Source: Luscinia megarhynchos
Lineage: Eukaryota; Chordata; Aves; Passeriformes; Turdidae
Direction of reading: 5' to 3'
DNA length: 64,000 bases
NCBI GenBank assembly: GCA_034336665.1
Contig: CM067564.1
Coordinates: forward strand, 46,106,451-46,170,450
How positions within the stretch are numbered: position 1 is the first letter of the stretch; each line of letters begins with the position of its first letter. A program made the translations under genes and the position numbers. Positions 36,546 through 49,183 of this stretch are shown here, one piece after another. The notes below the pieces were generated by a model. That model saw only the letters and a program-made list of their open reading frames with translations. It was not told the origin of the DNA and ran no database searches.

Positions 36546-38863
36546 ATTTAATTGAGCCTCCTGATATGATACCTGAATTAGGCTGACATGGTGCAAACAC
36601 CAGCCCTTAGGTTGCTTCTCACTGTTTTCTTGGGGTCACCCCTGGTCAAATAGAAATGTGACATAACCTGCTTGTCCCCCTCAGCCAATATTACTGCAAG
36701 AGCAGGGAAAAAAAAAAAAAGGAAAAAGAAAGAAGGTGACATTAAACCAGCTAAAAAAATCTCAAGAGACCTGTCAATCAAGAAAGATATTTACTGAAGC
36801 TTCTATTGACCCATATATGCTCTTATCTAGAAACCTTTATCTTCTAAGACAATGTTGACTAACAGCTTTTCCTTTACTCTTGTTTCTATCTTAAAAGAAT
36901 AACAAATAAGCTTAATTCTTCACAAAATCTTTAGCAAATGCCTTTTAAGCCTAACACAATGGTAGTTATTTTAAGAAGGATGGCTAAGCACTGCAACACT
37001 TTTCTATTTTTCTGTCTTCGTTTTTCATATTGGAGCACTTAATCACAGTTAATCTTTGTGCACAAGGAAGACACATTAACTTTGTTTGCACAGGGCTGAT
37101 ATAAAAGCTTTCAACTCCTCTGTTCCTGTATTCATCTCCCTGGTAAGCTTTACCATTTTAAATAACAGATAAAGGAAATGCTAAAGATTCGGTGATACAG
37201 TCTATCCTTGCTCAAGTAGCTGCAGGAACTAAACTTGTAAGAAAACTTGGAGCCAGCCTAAAGCTGAGCACCAGCAAATCCCACTGGGAGGTTTTTGTGG
37301 AGGAGAAGGGCAGGGTTTATAAGGTTGTATTCAAAAATAGCAACCTAGAAGATGCCACTGGTTAGGACAGGTGAAAGGAGACCACCTCCCTGTAAAGCTG
37401 GGGCTTCTAGAGTCTCTACTCTCTGCAGACACAAAAAAGCCATTATCCTGGGTTACTCCAAGCCCTGTCCAACCTGGCCTTGGACAATTCCAAGGGTGAG
37501 GCAGCCACAGCTTCTCTGGGCAATGGCTTCTTAAAGAGTCCTGTTTTTTAGAGTTATATTCTCCAAGGCTGTGAAACTGGGGCTCCACTAAAATCAGTGA
37601 GTCTGAAATAAACAGAATTTCTTTTGGACTGACTCTGATAAGAGCAGTGGTAAATTAAATGTCTTTTATGGCCTCTTTACTCTGCCAGAGCAATAAAAGG
37701 GGGTGCTTGCTTGCACCCGAAATTGCCCTGCTTAATTATCTTGGAATAATAAAAGTAATAAACCCTTTGCCTTCTCTCTATCCCACTCACATCTACCAGA
37801 GCAGACCTGCTGGTATAAATGTACCAGTGTGGGACAGGAAGAGAATTAGAATGCTGTGGCTTGGGGGTATTGGCTGGAAGGAGAAAGCTGTATGTTAATT
37901 CATTGAGTAAGACCTGTTCCTGGGATTTTTTTTTTTTTTTGGGTCTGATTATATAGGTATGAGCTTAAACTACTGAACTCAGGAGAAATTCTGAGCTCTT
38001 GGGGATGGATTCCTGCCATGATTCCATGTTGGAGGAGTCTCAGAAGTGCACAGGATCCCATGTGCATTTACTTGCACAGGAAAGAGGATTTGACATGGGG
38101 AACAGAGATGGTTCCTCGTGCTGGCATGTGGGAATCAGGGCTCTGGGACATGGCATGTGCATGGAGCACATCCTTGGATTTCTCTGGGAAAACCCAACTG
38201 GTGAAGAGAAATGGGAAACAGAGAGAAGAGATCCCATAGCAACTCCAGCAGATATTAAAGCACAGCTAGGAATCCTCCATTGCTGTCTTTTGCTAAACCT
38301 GCATCCTGTTTTGTGTTTGCTAGGATCCAGCAAAACACAAGTGGTACAGGTTGCCCAAAATTTCTCTGTGTCTGTCCAGACACTTCTGGGAGCTGTTCAC
38401 AGAGACCAAACTGAAAAACACTGAGCATATTTTGGCCAAGAGCCATCTTACTTTGCTATGAAGTGCTGTAGTATAAATAAATATATATGTGCAAACAAAT
38501 GCATAAAGAACAATCATTTGGTGGTCAGGAGAAGCAAAGCTGCCCTTTCATCCCAAGATGAGAGGACATTAGATCAGGCTGATTAGCAGGTAGACTGTTG
38601 GCTGTTGGGTCTTGTTGTTTCCCCTTTACTTTCTGTTTAGTTTCAGTTGTACTGAAACAACTTACAAGAGGCCTGAGTATCCACTGACCAGGCATCTGGT
38701 GGGCTCAGAGCCTGAGAGCCAAAAGGTTACACTCAAATGTCTGTGACAGCAAATAGACCATGGCTCTGAGGGCAAATGGCACAAAATCAATCAACCACAG
38801 AGATTCTTTCTGTCCCTTGTTTCAAAAAAGTTCTGCCTTCCCTGCACTATTAATTTCCTACAT
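36546..38863. other. unique non-coding sequence
   Basis: Except for the CR1 scrap at 37440-37528, no gene or repeat is recognised. 36890-37150 is A/T-rich and non-repetitive. A 141-codon plus-strand frame (37999-38424) has no visible domain and competes with minus-strand frames of similar quality. Confidence 0.4.
37440..37528 (-). mobile_element. CR1 LINE internal scrap, minus strand
   Basis: The string 'ggttactccaagccctgtcc', then 'aacctggccttggacaattc' and 'gcagccacagcttctctgg', is the reversed CR1 block just upstream of the tail. The tail itself is absent, so this is a doubly truncated remnant of about 90 bases. Confidence 0.85.
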
Positions 38864-39050
38864 ACAGAATCACAGAAGATGCTGAGTTGCTGAGGAAGGG
38901 ACCCACAAAGATCATCAAGCCCAGCTCCTGCCCCTGTGCAAGACAACCCCAGGAATCACACCAAGAGTGCCTGAGAACATTACAATCCCTGAACTCTGGA
39001 GGGATTGGTGCTGTGCCCACCTTCGTGGAGAGCCTGTGCTGAGCGTCCTT
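38864..39050 (-). mobile_element. CR1 LINE 3' fragment, third subfamily, minus strand
   Basis: The reversed tail ('cagaatcacagaagatg', 'ggaagggacccacaaag', 'atcatcaagcccagctcctg') is followed by 'gaatcacaccaagagtgc', 'tgaactctggagggattgg' and 'tgctgtgccca'. It is the same class as 36434-36545 and in the same orientation. Confidence 0.88.
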
Positions 39051-39610
39051 TTAGGTGCTCTAAGGTGTGTCTTGCCTCTTGCTGTTGCTCAGAAGACCAC
39101 AGGTCTTCCACAGATCCCAAATAATTTCTGACAATCTGGTGCAGATGATATAGATATTCCAGGGTGTTACTCCAGGTGTTGGTAAGTGGCCAGCTGGATG
39201 AAGGTCCTAGAAAGTACAGTCTCTAAAAAGAAAACTGATTAGTGGCCCAACAAAAGTGTCTGCTTTAAGGTGAGCTGAGTAAATTTTAAGAAGTCACTGA
39301 CAACACTGCTGGCTTCCCACCAGCTGCAGTGGGATTTCACAGGTCATCAAGTAAACACCTGAATTTGGATACCTTCATCTGTGAGCTAAATCTCATTCCA
39401 AATTCCTACTTGAATATCTAATACCACTTGAAATGCATGAGTTTGTTCGTGGATCTGACCATGGATATCTAAGGCTCTATATCTTACCTGCTTTGTAACA
39501 ATAAAAGAGTAAATATCAGAAAAAATCCTTAGAAATAAGCTTCTGAGGCAGCTTCATGTGCAGTACAGATAAGGCAGAAGAACCATTTTTTGCTATATTT
39601 TTCTTTTCAG
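39051..39610. other. unique non-coding sequence
   Basis: Sequence immediately after 39050 may be more-diverged CR1, but I cannot follow it with confidence. The rest shows nothing recognisable. Confidence 0.35.
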
Positions 39611-39663
39611 AGTGCCCTGTTCTAGTCCTCTAGGACAGGCAACTTTGTCTCCTGGGGAAGCAG
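39611..39663 (+). other. splice-flanked segment, candidate exon
   Basis: This is one of the two best-bounded segments in the window. The acceptor is a long T-rich tract ending TTCTTTTCAG at 39610. The donor is GCAG|GTAAGTG, with the cut after 39663, an almost perfect consensus. The 53 bases between are open only in the second frame (VPCSSPLGQATLSPGEA), which also stays open into the following sequence. No family is recognised. It could be a non-coding RNA exon, a cryptic exon or chance. Confidence 0.25.
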
Positions 39664-42600
39664 GTAAGTGTAGAGATTTTTATTGCAGATATTGCTCATT
39701 TCTAACTCCCTGTCCTAATGACTGCAGATTGTGCTTCAATTGGTTTTGTCAAAAAACAAAAACAAACAAAAAAAACCCCACCAACAACAAAACAGGCTCC
39801 TTGGGTTTCTACAGATTCCCAAAGGAAGTTTTAGTTCATTGGCTGTGGGTATCATCCTACAGTGTCTGAATACTGGTGCTACTGGTTGGGTCTTGGAAGG
39901 GATTCAAAGGCAGCGTTGTACAAGAGAGCTTCACAGGTCCTGGCACGTTCACCAGTGGTGGGTAGTGGGGTTGCTTAATAAAGCAGTTCAGTTCAAAGTG
40001 GAGGCAGAGGGAGTGTAGGCTCATAGATCACAGCACACATGCTAGCCCAGAAATGCCAGGGTATTTCAGTTGTCATTAAAACATGCAGGTACATGAGTTA
40101 TTGGTGGAACGAATCATCCTGTGATGCCTGAGCTCGGAGCCAATAGAGGCAAAACACTTCCAATATTTAGCAAGTTTGGCAAATTGTTTAGCTTGGAAGT
40201 TACTGAAAGCCATATTCATTTTAATTAGCCTTCCAGTGTACTGGCAACGGGTCTGGTTTATCTGTGCTCAGACCCCCTCCAAGGTAGGTGTTTTTCAGGT
40301 CCCACACACTGAATTTTGGAAGCAACTTGAGGAATTATGAACATGAGGGATGGATGTGACTTGTCTAAGTCAGGCAAGATGTGGGTGGGCTCTTTCTCAG
40401 CTGTCTGGCACAGCCAGTCCTTGACACTCTCCCTCATATCCCACCTGCCATTCTGGGACTGGGTTCTCAATAGGGCAGAAAAAGGTGTTTGACATAAAAA
40501 TCTGGATGCTGCAGATTCTGAATATCATCACAGGAGTCTCAGTTTTTAGGGGAGGAGACGATCAGCAAGGGACACAGAGGGGTTCTGGATGCTGTGTTCA
40601 GACCACCTTCTGTGTGTGCCCATTTACCTCAGGACAGTCAGTGATTTGCATTACCCTGATCTCCCCACCCTGAGCCACCAGTGCTGTGGAGTGCCTACAG
40701 AACCCAAATGATGCACCCCAGTAGCAATCTGGGAGATTATTAGGACTATATTCAAGTGCTGTGGCACTTGAAAATGGGCATCATGATTAAAAGACCCAAT
40801 TTGTTTTTCAGAGGGTAGCAGGGAGGACTTGGCCTTTTCCCTGTTGTTATAATCTCCCTTCTCTACTTTGGGATGTTCGTGAGATAGAAAACCTTGCTAA
40901 GAAACTCCCTCCAATGAAAAATAATTAATCTTTCATCATCCCTCATTTGCATCTATCTCACTACCAGCCCAGGAATGCTGGTCTAAACAGAGACAATCTC
41001 ACAAAACAGACAGGTAGACAGGGGGAGTAGCAATGTGGACTTCATCTTAGACATCAAAGTGATTGTTAACTGAGTTCTATTTATAAAGTTGGTAGGTTTT
41101 CAATGCACTTTCACAGAATGAGATAGATAATTAAAGAGTGGAGGTTTTGTGTCGATGAGTAAGTAAACGCTTCATTTCTAAAATGATTTGTCTTAAATGA
41201 GTTGCTTAAGGTTCTGTTTATAGTCTTGGAGTGCTGGAGCACTGTCACACCTCCACTGGTAACATCTTCCCTCAGGGACTTGAGGGAATAGCATCAGGCC
41301 ATTTGGTTTTTCTCAATAAGTTATTAGCACACCTTGCTTCCCAAACCACGCTGTTTTTTCTGACATAGCATGAAAAAAGGAGCAACTTTAGGTCCCACAT
41401 CTTTAGGCCAAAATCCTGAATGGCAAGATTAAATATTTTTAAATTTTTAAATTCAATGTTTATAGGAATTTTTTAACACTGAACATGGAGGCTTGTGTTT
41501 GAGGAATAACTCAGGGTGGGGGAAGTATAGAAACTGAGATTTCCTGGTCCAGTTATGGACAAAGTGGGAAGATGAATGAGGGATGATGGGGAGAGAGAGG
41601 AGCTGCTCACAGTAAAATAGCTTATGGTCTCTCCAGTTGTGGAGAACAGGATTTTTCCACAGGGTTTCTTTCCCAACAGGGAAATGGAACTAGCTCCATC
41701 TGGGACTAATTATTCACCTGGTGAAGGAAAACAGGAACTATAAACTGATTTAAGGGTCCTGCCTCTCTTGCTGTAACATTTCTCCAGCAATGACTTCAGA
41801 CCCACTATGGGGAAAAGGGAGAACTGCTTGCAAGAAACACTTTTGCCTTTGTTTATTCTTGGTGGCCTCAAGGAATGGATTGGACCAGCTTAGAGCAGTA
41901 TCCAAGCTGCATGTTTCCATCAATATAAGTAGCACCAGCTTCTATGACTCCTGAAGAAAAGCTCCTTTCTTCTTTAAAGAGCTTTTTTTTTATTTTTTTT
42001 TTTATATTTTTTTTTTTTAAAAGAGCCCATGAACATCTCTCAGAGTGGTGAAGTTTAATGATGTGGCTACTGAGTGCTCTAGATCAGAAAGCAAATAAAA
42101 GAAAACACAGAATCGTCCCTTGGTAAATTTTCACATTGTTCTTAAGGTAATCTCAGAGGTAGATTCCATTTTTTGAGTGTTTGATTTCACCACCATCACC
42201 TCAATGCTCTCCTGCTTGAAATTGTGACACAGAACTGGGACTCTGGTTATTCCAATGCCAGAAAGGAACTCAGGTCAGATATATTGATATATGTTCAACA
42301 CCAGAATCTCCATATAGCTGGAAGCAATGGGTACAGAGGGAAAGAGCAGTGTGCTGTAGCTAACAGCAAACAATAGATACCTTGGAAAAAAAACCCTGGG
42401 AATAATCATGCAGTGATACTTCCTCAAACATCCTCCCAGGTGTCAGCAATTTGCATCTGAACCAAAGGGGCTGCCTCTGTTCAGTAGCCCTGGGGGTTTT
42501 CAGTTCCCTGAGTTTCTCCAGCAGCCCACTGGACCCAGGTCAGCTATTGGCAGAGGTTTGTCACTCCCAGCTCTGGAGACAACATTGTAGCTCCTGTCCT

Positions 42601-45109
42601 GCTGTGCATTTCCACCTGCCACGTGCTTCTGGCAGGGCTGATGTGGTGTGCAGGAAGCACCAGCTTTGGGTGTGAAGAATGGCTGCAGTGGGAGAGGCTG
42701 CACTGCAGGGCTCTGCTGCAGCTGGGCTATCCCCTGGCAGCACCCACACTCAGGAAAGGTTTGCTCTAAGGTGTTTTTCCAATGACTCCTTGGATATGGG
42801 AAGCCTGGGCCATGGAATGTCTCTTTGGAGAACCAGCATTACAAACCAGTCATAGAGTTTCACACAGAGTTTATTCATTATGGTGAGTAAGGTGGGTGAC
42901 ATGAAGCTTGACAGAGGCACAGATCTTGGGGAGGTGTCTGTAGTGGGTGACAGGGTACTCTGGTCCTCTCTTCTCCTCCTCATATTGCCAAACCCAGCTG
43001 TGCCCACACAGACAGCAATTTGAACACTGCTAGACAAAAAGCAGTCTGTCTCACACCTCTTCTTCCAAAAGCAGCACCAAAGCAGGAAGGAGGAGTGAAG
43101 GACCTGGATGTAGATAAGGGTGGGTTCTGCCTCTAGAAAACATGTGTGGAATCACAAAGTTGTTTGCTTAATTTCTTTATGAATTTGGAAGGCACTCCCA
43201 AAACATTCCCTCCGCACAGCCCTGCCCCTCCCTCACCTCCCCAGCTTGGGAGATGCCTAACAGGAGGCTGGCTTGGACCCCAGTGATGCACAGACCTGCG
43301 TGGGGTGATCATGCCAAAAAATATTTTTACCCCTCTACACCCTTCTCATATGTACAGCTCATACCCCAGCAGCCAAAGCAGCTGAGGAACTCTGAAGGCA
43401 TTCCCATTCCCTCTCCCATCTACCCTGGCCAGCTAAGCATCTTGCTGAGAAAGACAAGGAGCAAGTTGAGGTGCCACCACGAAGGCTCTGTCCCCATCCT
43501 CCCTCTTGCAAACCCAAATAAAAGTCTAGAATGCTCCCTAAACCAGCCTCTGAGAGGAATGGGTTAACCTGGGAGGCAGTGAAAGCCACATGAGAACTGC
43601 ACAGGTGCAGCAACAGTTTTTATTTGGTAAATATCACCTCCCCAACCCAAGAGGAGGCCCATGAAGGAAGATGCCTCTTCTGCAAATAGGAAGAGTGTGG
43701 TTGGGAGTTCTTGCCGAGCTAATAAAGGCTGTTGAAGCTTCAGCTTCCGTTGGTGGTTAACCCCGTGACACTGCTCCTCTGAAAACAGCACCTGAGCCAC
43801 ACACGGCTGTATTTTGTTAGATACTGGCATGGTTTTTTTCACATCACCCTCTGGGCACACAGCTGAGAGGCACTGCTCAGTGGAGCAGGGGTTAATCGCT
43901 GCACAACAAGCCAGGGCTGTGCTCTGCTGCATGAACAGGGGGTCAGTGGGGAAATCCAGGCTGTCCCTGCCCGGTGAGCAGCTGCTGGGACGGGTGCAGG
44001 GCAGAGAGACATGGTGCAAGAGGAAAATAGTTGCCCTTGTGGTTAAAACCCAAAGCCTGATGACCTATTTCCTAACAAAAGTGTTCTTTTTGGGGTTGGT
44101 TGTTTTTTTCTGCCTCTCGAGGAGGAGTGCTTGGATTGAATAGATGAGATGTGCAGCTCTCTGAGATGAAGGTTGGACCCTGGCTCTGCATCAGAGCCAC
44201 CTCAGCCTGCAACACCCATGTTTTCTCCAGGCCAAGGCTCTACAGGTAAATAGAATCTTCAGAGCAGGATGGAGCCTGAGCAGTGAGCTGATTTCTGCAT
44301 TAGGAGCTTTTTTGCATCTCAAGCCCAGAGCCCTTTCACATCCACAGGACTGATTTTTGAGCAGACAGAAGTATATTAGCAAAAAAACCTACCCACAGCT
44401 TGTGTCCCAGCTCTAAAGCTGCTTCACAAGCTCAAGGGCTTATTTTTTTCCTGCAGGGGTAAGTAATGCCAAAATTAGGAGGAAGATGTTACATGGAACT
44501 GGTATCACCCTACCCCGTGGTAACATCCAAAATTACCATCACATCCTCTCCTGAGCTGGGAATGGCTCATCTCTCTCATCCACTGTGCAACCCCAAGCAG
44601 CTATGTGAGGGGTTTGCCTGCTTCACTGTCTATAAATATATCTCTATTTTCTCCATCCCTGAGCACTGCTAAACTGTATTTCAGATACTGAGGAAGATGA
44701 GGGAAAAGAGTCTGCAACAGGCCTCTGTGAAGGTATGTTTTTTAGGGTAGAATATATATATTTTTTCTTATTCAGAACTTTCTTTGTCTGCAAAGCATCA
44801 CAAACACCCCCATGGCTCTGTAGGCACACTACAATTTTAATATTGCTTCAGTTCATGTTTCACTCACTCCACATCAGTGGAGTGGCGTCTACAGAGTTGC
44901 AGTCCACTCCCAGGCTGGTAAACAGCTCCCTGGAGGTCCTGCTTCATCTGGGCAGCTCTGCTCTGCAGAGGTCCAACACTAAATGATGGGGTTTAACACT
45001 GCCCCCATGGCAAGCCAGCAGACATTTTCTCCTTACTGCACTAAGGCAGGATTGGGGTGGGCTGTCTTATGTTGCAACAGATCCAGGCTGGCCCTCTTTG
45101 ACATCCCTT
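39664..45109. other. unique non-coding sequence
   Basis: Over about 5.4 kb no gene or LINE is recognised. An A-rich CAAA tract lies at 39752-39790, and a T-rich tract at 41983-42018 is bounded by AAAGAGC-type direct repeats. The 151-codon minus-strand frame at 43564-44019 has no domain. A 'gctaataaaggctgttgaag' string near 43720 recalls a polyadenylation region but has no LTR structure around it. Confidence 0.4.
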
Positions 45110-45242
45110 AGTGTTCAAGGCCAGGTTGGATGGGGCTTGGAACAACCTGGTCTAGTGGAAAGTGTCCCTGCCCATGGCAGGGGTGTTGGAATGAAATTAT
45201 CTCTAAAACCCCTTCCAATGCAAGCCATTTTGTGTTTCTGTG
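45110..45242 (+). mobile_element. CR1 LINE 3' fragment
   Basis: It starts at 'agtgttcaaggccagg' and runs through 'tggatggggcttggaac', 'aacctggtctagtggaaag' and 'gtccctgcccatggcagg'. It ends in the tail-like 'ccttccaatgcaagcc'. It is about 130 bases and strongly 5'-truncated. Confidence 0.93.
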
Positions 45243-46080
45243 ACTTTTATTTCTCACACCTTCACTCCAGCGTCTATAGACTGTGACAAATATCCTTTCC
45301 CCACCCCTTCTTTCTCTTTCCCCTGTTGTCTTCTCCTATCCAACATCTCCTGGGCACAGCTGGGCTCTTCACAATGCTGTTTTCTCCAGGCATTAACTTC
45401 TGAGTGGTACAGGCAGCACCTTGGAAATTTACCCCTATGTGCCAACTTCCTGCTATGTGAAACACCTGCATTTAACAGCAGAGAAAGAAAACAACCAGCA
45501 CAGTAAACCTTGGGTAAAACTGGTTTCAATTAGGAGCCTTAATTGCAATGAAACTGAAAGGAACTCTGCTTATATGAGCTCTCCTCCTTCTCTCTCCCCA
45601 CCGCCCTTCTCATTCCCTCCTGTATGGGTGAAGCATCACATCTCTTCAGTCCCCACCCAGACAAGTGAGCCTAGTACCCAAATCTCTGCCTTCTTTCTCA
45701 TTTTCCCTCCTCACAGGCTGAGGTGAAATCCCAGCTACAGACTCTCATGGCTACAATAGACCTTCAGACATTGGCATGACTCCTCCTATACCCCAGGCTG
45801 GTGCTTCTCACCCAGTTACCCTTACAGTGAGACCCAGAGATCCCAGCTTGTTTTCTTTCTTCCCCTCATCTTCCCTCAGTTTTGGGATGCCAGCCATCAC
45901 ACAGACAGTGTACCCGACTTCCTGCCTGAACGGGGAAGGGGGGGGCTGCAAACTTCCACACACATTTCCCTCCTCCCCATTGTAAATATTCTCCATGCAA
46001 GAAGACTGAAAGCTACGATTTCTCCATTTTAACCCAGATCTGCTCAAGGTGTGGCTATTTTCCTATTTCCATCAGCACAG

Positions 46081-46135
46081 TTTCGTGTCTCTTGGCAGAG
46101 TGAGCGTGTTGCCGTTCGCAGTATCGCGTCCGCAG
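46081..46135 (+). other. CpG-dense, splice-flanked segment, candidate exon
   Basis: The 55 bases hold seven CpG, with another a few bases downstream, in DNA where CpG is otherwise sparse. An acceptor-like TTTTCCTATTTCC...GCACAG ends at 46080, and CCGCAG|GTGTTT follows at 46135/46136. Frames one (FRVSWQSERVAVRSIASA) and two are both open; frame three has a stop. CpG retention suggests low germline methylation or selection. It could be an exon, a small regulatory element or the remnant of a CpG-rich insertion. Confidence 0.22.
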
Positions 46136-46640
46136 GTGTTTCGGCCCCTGCCCCACTGAGGAGGTGAGAGGAGATGGCTCGGACCTGTCACACCTACATT
46201 TCATCATAAAAATGTTAATGGATCATTCCAGAAAGCCTCTGCAATCTTTTCACCTGCTTTTACTAAATGTTGTGTTGGACATTCTTGGCACCAGCGTGCC
46301 TTGTTTCTGCCTCTGGAGAACTGGAGTTGGGTTATGTGCAGTGCTTGTTCTCAGCTGCAGGGTTCTGCAGACTCCAATTTCCCCTCTCATTAAACATTAA
46401 ATGTTGGACTCTCCACTCTTCCAGCAGGAGATCCTGGTGATGATGGCTGTGGTGGCAGGTGGTCTTCCTCCTGGTTTTCTGCATAAGTGTGGTAAATGAC
46501 TGCCAGACCCAAGTGGCAATAGGACCCCCCCAAACACACAGGGTTGAAATTCAAAACTCAGAGATGCCATCACTGTGTGTGAATCCAGGGTGCCTCGGTT
46601 TCTCTCTTTATTTTTGGTTGTTTTGAACTGTACACAAAGA

Positions 46641-46654
46641 TATATATATATATA
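46641..46654. repeat. (TA)7 microsatellite
   Basis: Seven TA units preceded by GA and followed by CAG. A short simple repeat. Confidence 0.9.
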
Positions 46655-48477
46655 CAGTAACCTAGAAAAACCCCTACATAATTAACAGCTGCTATTGTAA
46701 GGTTGTATGTTGCTCAATAGTTTTGTTGCCAATGTCCTCCTTTTGGGAAGAACTGCTTCTTCTTGTCCTTGTTCCTTGGTGGCTTGTTCCATCCTGGTTG
46801 CTGGCATTTATCAGCACAAACTGGTGAGAACAAAAGTCAAGGTGGATATTTACCATGAGGAGCAGTCTCCTAGGAGAAGGCAGGGTATTGTTGCTGGAGC
46901 AAAGCTGTGTGTTTCTTTAGCTCATGCCAGTGCAGGACCTAGAAAACGGGCAGAAGAGCTTAAACTCCTTTCAGCAGAGTTGAGTTGCAGCAAAATTTTC
47001 AGCATGTAAGGAGGGACTGTTAACTTCCAGTAGGGTTGAACAGAAAGCAAGTAGCATCCCGGGATTCATGCAGATGTTGAGGGAACTGAAGAATCACCCC
47101 TTCCTGGCAGTGGGGATGCAACTCAGGTGTTGCAGGAGGGCACTTAAGGATGGAGGATGCAGCTGCATTCCCTATGAGCAAACACAGAAGTCACTGGGTG
47201 GGTTGCATTCCCAGTTGTGTTTCTTCACACCTATACCACCATCACCTAGAAGAAAGTGCTGTTTCCCTTCTGTGTCAAGGAACCTTTCGTTTCAAGGAGG
47301 CAAAATGAGACTTGTGTGAGACAGCCAGGATGAGAGTGCCACCTTTCTCACAGCAAAACCACCTATCAAACCCTTGCTGCTCACGACACAGCCCTGAAGG
47401 CAGCAGAGCAGGCTCAGTGGAGCACCTGCCCAGCAGAAAGTTTTATCTGCCAGTCTCCTGCAGCACTGGGTGCTTGTGGTAAAACTGAAATCTCCCTCAG
47501 CATAGCTGAGCTTCCTCAGCGTGGTTGCTGTGCAGTGAAAGAAGGGATTGGTGTGTGTTTGATCTGTGAGAGGTCCTGGTTTGCCTTGCACTGCAGCTGA
47601 TGGGCTCAAGGTGTGAAACTCCCATCTGAGCTGTGGCTGAGCAGCAGGCTGTGGCAAACTGCAGCCACGGGGCACGTCCCTGCCTGGCTGTGACCTGCCT
47701 TGGAGATGGGGAACTGCAGCTGGGCCCCTGGCATGGCTAAAGTCACTGCCCCTGCTCACCACAGCTCCCACTTCACACCCTTCTCACACTTGTTTCCTTA
47801 TTTGCTTTAGCAGAGGTGGTACATGTCACACTGTTTTTGAGCAGACACTGGGGAGCTGGCAGCCAGCCTGGCAAAAAGATTGTTCATGTGATTTTTTTTT
47901 TTGCAATTGTGAGGAGGAAGTTTGACTTTGTGCATGGAAATGGAAGAAAACAGAATTTTCTCCCTCACAAATTTGCCCTGCTCTTTCTCCTTATTGTGAG
48001 ACTCAGTTTCTCCACCTGGGAAATGAGGAGAGATGCTTGTATTTTCATCCAAGATACAGATGGCCACTTGCTGCTGTGGCTCAGTTTAAGATTAGACTGT
48101 GCATGCCATGGAAATAGAGGAGAAATGCAGAAGATGTTATCATGGAGTTAGTGGGCCTTAGCACTCACAGTTTTTCTGCATTGACACCAGCCACGTACTT
48201 TCAGTGTGCACAACTTTCCTGTGAGGCTGCATCAATGGGACTGAAAAGAAATTTTTGGGTCATCAAATTCAGTCCCTTGCTGTCTGCCTGGTCATCATTA
48301 CCCTTTCCTCTAACAAACTTCTCAGCTTTTCACCCTGTGCACTGCTCTTACCAAAGCTCTTCCAGATCCAGATTCAATTTAGGATTAGCCATCTTTTTTT
48401 CCACCATTACCTGGGAGGGGAATGTAAGAAAATCAAAACAAGAAAGACTGAAAGTCAAATTACTCTCTTTCTCATGG

Positions 48478-49183
48478 TATAAGATCCTGCAAATGGATTG
48501 GAGCAATCCCAAGCACAAATACAGGCTAGGGTAGAAAATGGGATTGATAGCACTCCTGATTTGAGGGTGTTGATAGATGAGAAACTTGAAATGACCCAGC
48601 ACTGTGCCCCCAGAAAGTTCTACCAGATCCTGGGCTGCATCAAAACAAGTGTGACTACCAGGTCGGGGAGGTGCCTTTCCCCTTCCACTTGTTCCCCTGT
48701 GAACATCCAGCTGTGGGACATCTAACAGAATAAAGGTGTGGACCTGCTGGAGAGAGTCAAAGCTGAAGGAGCTCAGAGGTCTGGAACACATCTCCTATGT
48801 AGACAGGCTGAGGGAGTTGGATTGTTCATCTGCAGAAGAGAAGGCTCCAGAGAGACTTTATGGCTCATTTCAGTATCTAAAAAAGCTACAAAAGAGTTGG
48901 AGAGGGAGTGTACACAGACATGTAGTGATAGGACAAGGGGATATGACTTTAAGTTGACAGCAGGTAGATTTAGATCAGATATTAGGAATAGAAATTCGTG
49001 ACTTTGAGGGTTCTGAGACTGTTATCCAGAGAAACTGTGGATGCCCCATCCCTGCAGGTGCTCAGGACCAGGCTTTGAGCAAGCTGGTGTGATGAAAACT
49101 GTCTCTGCCCAAGGCAGGGGGTTGGAACTGAATGACCTTTAAGGTCTCTTCCAACCCAAACCATCCTGTGATTCTATGATTCT
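48478..49183 (+). mobile_element. CR1 LINE, longest copy in the window (about 700 bases)
   Basis: This copy covers the ORF2 C-terminal coding region and the 3' UTR. It runs from 'agcaatcccaagcacaaa' through 'gggtgttgatagatgag', 'atcctgggctgcatcaaaac', 'gacctgctggagagagtc' and 'gacaggctgagggagttg'. It then passes 'gataggacaaggggatatg' and the ATATTAGGAATAG segment, ending in 'ttccaacccaaaccatcc' and a short octamer tail. Peptide traces typical of CR1 ORF2 appear in different frames (SNPKHKYRLG, then a stop; SYVDRLREL; DRTRGYDFKL), so it is frameshifted and dead. Endonuclease and most of the reverse transcriptase are absent. The 147-codon minus-strand frame overlapping it (48348-48791) is a shadow. 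Confidence 0.95.

Larger units (their letters stand above)
45243..48477. other. unique non-coding sequence
   Basis: No gene or LINE is recognised apart from the CpG cluster and (TA)7 array listed separately. The 159-codon minus-strand frame at 47292-47771 lies in G/C-rich sequence and shows no domain. The region 47290-47770 is somewhat richer in G+C than average. Confidence 0.4.

Noticed and set aside
43700..43760. Possible LTR polyadenylation region (AATAAAGGCTGTTG)
   Set aside because: No paired LTR, primer binding site, polypurine tract or retroviral coding remnant is visible nearby.
47292..47771. 159-codon minus-strand frame
   Set aside because: G/C-rich sequence, no domain recognised, no splice or promoter context.
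48348..48791. 147-codon minus-strand frame
   Set aside because: It lies mostly antisense to the longest CR1 copy.
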